Positions 22,801-25,236 of a stretch of 25,236 nt of DNA are shown here, piece after piece. The notes beneath the pieces are model-generated. The model was given only the letters and a program-made list of their open reading frames with translations. It was not told the DNA's origin and did no database searches. The DNA is taken from assembly GCA_018500045.2 (NCBI GenBank), contig JAHBAQ020000068.1, positions 1 to 25,236 of the forward strand, written 5' to 3'. Every line of letters begins with the position of its first letter. Position 1 is the stretch's first letter. Origin of the DNA: Candidatus Shapirobacteria bacterium. GTDB lineage: Bacteria; Patescibacteriota; Microgenomatia; UBA12405. The translations under genes and the position numbers were made by a program.

Positions 22801-22806
22801 ATTTTA
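22801..22806 (-). promoter_or_regulatory. -10 promoter of the glycosyltransferase gene (leaderless)
   Basis: TAAAAT on the minus strand (within TGTAAAAT) ends 5 nt before the ATG at 22795. It is divergent from the thrS leader promoter 30 nt away. Confidence 0.5.
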
Positions 22807-22832
22807 CATTAAAATTACCTTTCTCATTTTTG

Positions 22833-22841
22833 TGCTATACT
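22833..22841 (+). promoter_or_regulatory. Extended -10 promoter of the thrS leader
   Basis: TGCTATACT (TGn plus TATACT). Transcription would begin near A22848, only 4 nt before the ATG of the leader ORF. No -35 is evident, as is common for extended -10 promoters. Confidence 0.6.
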
Positions 22842-22851
22842 CTCACTAAAT

Positions 22852-22893
22852 ATGAACGGTGTTTTAACTTTTGCCACCACTTTGACTATATAG
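22852..22893 (+). CDS. Threonine-rich leader peptide of thrS
   Basis: A 13-codon ORF, MNGVLTFATTLTI, ends in TAG. Four of 13 codons are Thr (ACT, ACC, ACT, ACT), three of them in the last five, followed by Ile. It lies at the very 5' end of the predicted thrS transcript and just before complementary segments. The arrangement matches amino-acid leader peptides of the thr/ilv/his type: scarce Thr-tRNA would stall the ribosome at 22876-22887. The ORF is too short to be proven by sequence alone. Confidence 0.6.
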   Translation: MNGVLTFATTLTI

Positions 22894-22946
22894 CCCAAAC
22901 AGGGCAATTTTATTTCGTCCTCTTTGGGCAATTCCAACCCCTTTTT
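22893..22946 (+). promoter_or_regulatory. Candidate attenuator with mutually exclusive helices upstream of thrS
   Basis: Segment A GCCCAAA (22893-22899, starting at the last base of the leader stop) can pair its GCCC with B GGGC (22902-22905) or fully, 7 bp, with C TTTGGGC (22923-22929). C can instead pair TTGG with CCAA (22934-22937), a short hairpin followed by CCCC and TTTTT. B and C lie in a direct repeat GGGCAATT. A also overlaps the leader stop codon, so a terminating ribosome would cover it. The last hairpin is weak (4 bp), so termination is not certain. A TGCTAAAAT string at 22949-22957 could be a second promoter that bypasses the switch. Confidence 0.5.
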
Positions 22947-23018
22947 CCTGCTAAAATAAAGAGAAATATTATTTTTTCTACTTTATACTTTAAAAACTTT
23001 TTACTTTTAATTAAAAAT

Positions 23019-24782
23019 ATGTCCGATAATAATCAAATAGACCTTCATGACCTTCGTCATTCAGCTGAACATATCCTTACTTTGGCTATGCTCCGACTTT
23101 TTCCTAATCAATTTTTACCCGCTATGGGACCAGCCACTGATGATGGTTTTTATTTTGATTTCGAACCACTCAATGGTTTTAAGATTAGTGATGAAGATTT
23201 TTCTAAAATAGAAGCCGAAATGGCCAAGATTATCAAAGAAAATTTACCTATAATTAGGCAAGAAATATCTTTGAATGAAGCCAAAAAACTTTTTGTCAAC
23301 AATCCTTACAAAATGGAATGGCTCGAAGGTATTACCAATAGAGAAGAGGTAATTACTGCTTATACTATTGGCGAATTTGTTGACCTATGTGCTGGTCCTC
23401 ATGTCCGTTACACCAGCAAAGTCAAAGCCTTCAAACTTCTTTCTATTGCCGGTGCTTATTGGCACGGCGACGAAAAAAATAAAATGCTTACCCGTATTTA
23501 CGGTACCGCTTTTGAGTCAAAAGAAAACTTAACTGAATATCTAGATCTTATTGAGGAAGCCAAAAAAAGAGACCACCGTATTCTAGGACAAAAATTAAAA
23601 ATATTTACTATTTCTAAACTTATTGGTGCCGGTCTACCATTACTTCAACCCAACGGTATGACTATTCGCCAAGAAATCGAAAAATATCTTTGGCAACTCC
23701 ACCAATCAAAAGGCTATTCCCGGGTTTGGACCCCTCACTTAGCCAAAGAAGACCTTTATATTACTTCCGGTCACGCCGAGAAATTTGGCGACAATTTATT
23801 TAGAGTTCAAGGCAAAGAAGAAAAATTTTATCTCAAACCAATGAATTGTCCTCATCATATGCAAATTTTTGCTGATAATCAATTTAGTTATCGCGATATG
23901 CCAGTCCGCTATTTTGAGCCAGCCACTGTTTATCGTGATGAAAAAACCGGCGAACTTTCAGGCCTTACTCGTGTTCGTTCTATTACTCAAGACGATGGTC
24001 ACTTGTTTTGTCGTGTTTCTCAATTAGAACAAGAAATTTCTACCATTGTTTCCATTATTAAAGAATTTTTTACTACCTTTGGTATGATGGAGGATTATTG
24101 GGTTAGACTTTCCGTTCGTGGACCAAATGGCAAGTATCTAGGTTCTGACGAAGTTTGGAAAAAAGCCGAAACTGCTCTTAAAACCATTTCGGAAAAAAAT
24201 AATCTACCTTACAGAATCGGTATTGACGAAGCTGCTTTCTATGGTCCAAAACTCGACTTTATGTTTAAAGATGCCCTCAAACGTGAATGGCAACTTTCCA
24301 CCATTCAGTGTGATTTTAATTTACCCGAAAGATTTGATCTTTCATTTATTAATGAAAAGGGTGAAAAAGAACGTCCAGTCGTTATTCATCGGGCTATTTC
24401 TGGATCACTCGAACGATTTATGGGTATTTTAATTGAGCAATTTGCCGGTGCTTTCCCAACCTGGATTTCTCCAACTCAAGTAAAAATTATTCCCATTACC
24501 GACAAACAGGCCGATTATGCTCAAAAAATCAAACAGGATCTTCAACAAAGAGACATTCGAGTTGAAGTTGACGACAAAGCCGAAACCATGCAGAACAAAA
24601 TTCGCAATGCTGCTGCCGAAAAAATTCCTTATATGATAATTGTTGGCGCCAGGGAAGAAGAAAATAATACCGTTTCTGTCCGTCAACGCGACGGTCAAGA
24701 CTTAGGTGTTATGCCAACTTCTGACTTTATTAATCAACTTCAAGACCAAATCACAAAAAAGGCCTTAAATTTGATAAAATAA
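23019..24782 (+). CDS. thrS: Threonyl-tRNA synthetase without TGS domain
   Basis: Charges tRNA-Thr. It has 587 residues. The protein begins directly with the editing domain: LRHSAEHIL with H14 and H18, then DLCAGPHVRY, AGAYWHGD and IYGTAF. The class II catalytic core follows, with zinc ligands in KPMNCPHH, DDGHLFC and VIHRAISGS, and motif 3 SGSLERFMGI. The anticodon-binding domain is at the C-terminus (VKIIPITDKQADYA to ASREEENN-like VGAREEENN and VSVRQRDGQDLGVM). The usual N-terminal TGS domain (about 60 residues) is absent. I chose the ATG at 23019. The frame is open back to 22830, but that stretch is the leader region and has no protein-like character. It is upstream of infC, the order known from E. 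coli and Bacillus. Confidence 0.96.
   Translation: MSDNNQIDLHDLRHSAEHILTLAMLRLFPNQFLPAMGPATDDGFYFDFEPLNGFKISDEDFSKIEAEMAKIIKENLPIIRQEISLNEAKKLFVNNPYKMEWLEGITNREEVITAYTIGEFVDLCAGPHVRYTSKVKAFKLLSIAGAYWHGDEKNKMLTRIYGTAFESKENLTEYLDLIEEAKKRDHRILGQKLKIFTISKLIGAGLPLLQPNGMTIRQEIEKYLWQLHQSKGYSRVWTPHLAKEDLYITSGHAEKFGDNLFRVQGKEEKFYLKPMNCPHHMQIFADNQFSYRDMPVRYFEPATVYRDEKTGELSGLTRVRSITQDDGHLFCRVSQLEQEISTIVSIIKEFFTTFGMMEDYWVRLSVRGPNGKYLGSDEVWKKAETALKTISEKNNLPYRIGIDEAAFYGPKLDFMFKDALKREWQLSTIQCDFNLPERFDLSFINEKGEKERPVVIHRAISGSLERFMGILIEQFAGAFPTWISPTQVKIIPITDKQADYAQKIKQDLQQRDIRVEVDDKAETMQNKIRNAAAEKIPYMIIVGAREEENNTVSVRQRDGQDLGVMPTSDFINQLQDQITKKALNLIK
24775..24780 (+). promoter_or_regulatory. Internal extended -10 promoter before infC
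   Basis: TTTGATAAAATA: TGA plus TAAAAT, overlapping the thrS stop. A start near 24787 would give infC a leader of about 20 nt, so infC can be made independently of the thrS switch. Confidence 0.5.
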
Positions 24783-24807
24783 GTATTAATTAAAATTTAA
24801 TTTTAAC

Positions 24808-25217
24808 TTGAGTAGTTTTAAAAATAAAAGCTCCAATCAAAAGTTTTACAAAATCAACCAGTATATTACTGCGTCTGAAGTCAGACTTTTAGATGACCAA
24901 GGTAAACAAATTGGTGTTATGCCACTTTCTCAGGCCAAAACTATGTCTTTTGACACTGGTTTAGACCTAATCGAAATCAACGGTAACGCCAACCCTCCGG
25001 TCATCAAACTCATTAGTTTCTCTAAATTTAAGTATCAAGAGTCAAAAAAACTCCAATCAGAGAAAAAAGGCATTAAAGGAGGAGAGTTAAAAGAAATTCA
25101 AATGAGCCCAAATATAGGCCAAAACGACTACCAAATCCGCGTCGATAAATCTAAAAAATTTTTAGCTACTGGAAATAAAATCAAATTAAGTATAAAATTC
25201 CAAGGTCGTCAAATGAC
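24808..25217 (+). CDS. infC: Translation initiation factor IF-3, 3' end missing
   Basis: About 136 residues are visible before the adapter. The N-terminal domain has NQYITASEVRLLDDQGKQIG followed by VMPLSQA (the usual R-x-I-x-A-xxVRLID-xxGxxLGV pattern). The linker contains FSKFKYQESKK. The C-terminal domain begins KEIQMSPNIGQNDYQIRVDK and reads on to SIKFQGRQMT, where homologues have FRGREMxH. No ATG occurs between the preceding in-frame stop (24787-24789) and residue 38, so the start is non-ATG; TTG at 24808 is the only usual alternative. IF-3 genes in other bacteria start with a rare AUU that IF-3 itself represses, so a non-ATG start here fits autoregulation. Confidence 0.93.
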
Positions 25218-25236
25218 CTGTCTCTTATACACATCT
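25218..25236. other. Tn5/Nextera mosaic-end adapter (artefact)
   Basis: The last 19 bases are the inverted copy of bases 1-19, the tagmentation adapter. The infC frame is cut here by the library, not by biology. Confidence 0.97.

Noticed and set aside
22830..23018. In-frame N-terminal extension of thrS by 63 residues
   Set aside because: The segment is Phe/Leu/Cys-rich without similarity to a TGS domain, overlaps the promoter and leader ORF, and homologues begin near the HSAEH motif.
22842..23018. T-box riboswitch upstream of thrS
   Set aside because: I see no conserved T-box bulge sequence (a TGGNACCGCG-type string) and the leader is too short for the Stem I structure.

Overview
The window is a 25.2 kb AT-rich fragment that most resembles a Candidate Phyla Radiation (Patescibacteria, probably Microgenomates-like) bacterium. 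This is an inference from gene content: a DRG-family GTPase, a trigger factor without its PPIase domain, a ThrS without a TGS domain, an MtaB without a TRAM domain, a secreted clan-A-type glycosidase and almost no Shine-Dalgarno sequences. TGA ends genes as a normal stop (for example at 8265-8267 and 17223-17225), so the code is standard rather than the Gracilibacteria UGA=Gly code. Both ends (1-19 and 25218-25236) are the Tn5/Nextera mosaic-end adapter, so the biological sequence is 20-25217 and the first and last genes are cut by library construction.

Layout. 20-3739, minus strand: truncated HD phosphohydrolase, tRNA-Gln, then pyruvate formate-lyase and its activase (pflB-pflA). 3879-4457: five minus-strand tRNAs (Leu, Val, Gly, Phe, Leu). 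4517-9074: guanylate-kinase-like protein (+), then on the minus strand a YvlD-like membrane protein, PurB, a quinone-oxidoreductase-like enzyme and a methyltransferase resembling the N-terminal domain of methionine S-methyltransferase. 9124-9455: tRNA-Leu, -Pro and -Gly behind a tandem repeat that carries promoter-like elements. 9662-15827: PurM, an EEP-family nuclease/phosphatase, tgt, an SDR epimerase, an MtaB-like methylthiotransferase with a GC-rich in-frame insertion, and a DRG GTPase. 15846-17661: secreted glycosidase and four tRNAs. 17683-20572: EF-P, a lysozyme-fold protein, trigger factor, a small unknown protein and tRNA-Val. 20573-21358: an unlike-its-neighbours cassette encoding a 142-residue membrane protein. 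21359-25217: membrane glycosyltransferase, then thrS and the start of infC.

Function. Most genes serve translation (14 tRNAs, tgt, mtaB, efp, thrS, infC, DRG, trigger factor), with fermentation (Pfl), parts of purine synthesis (PurB, PurM) and cell-envelope functions. 

Two regulatory themes stand out. First, many genes have a -10 element only 5-9 nt before the start codon and no Shine-Dalgarno sequence, which predicts leaderless mRNAs; several start choices (GTG, TTG or a second ATG) make sense only on this reading. Second, thrS is preceded by a 13-codon leader ORF rich in Thr codons, followed by mutually exclusive helices. This looks like a ribosome-mediated attenuator, and it is the best candidate in the window for an undescribed system. 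The cassette at 20639-21353 (consensus promoter, 12-bp hairpin leader, Shine-Dalgarno sequence, novel membrane protein, three-way-junction terminator) is the second.
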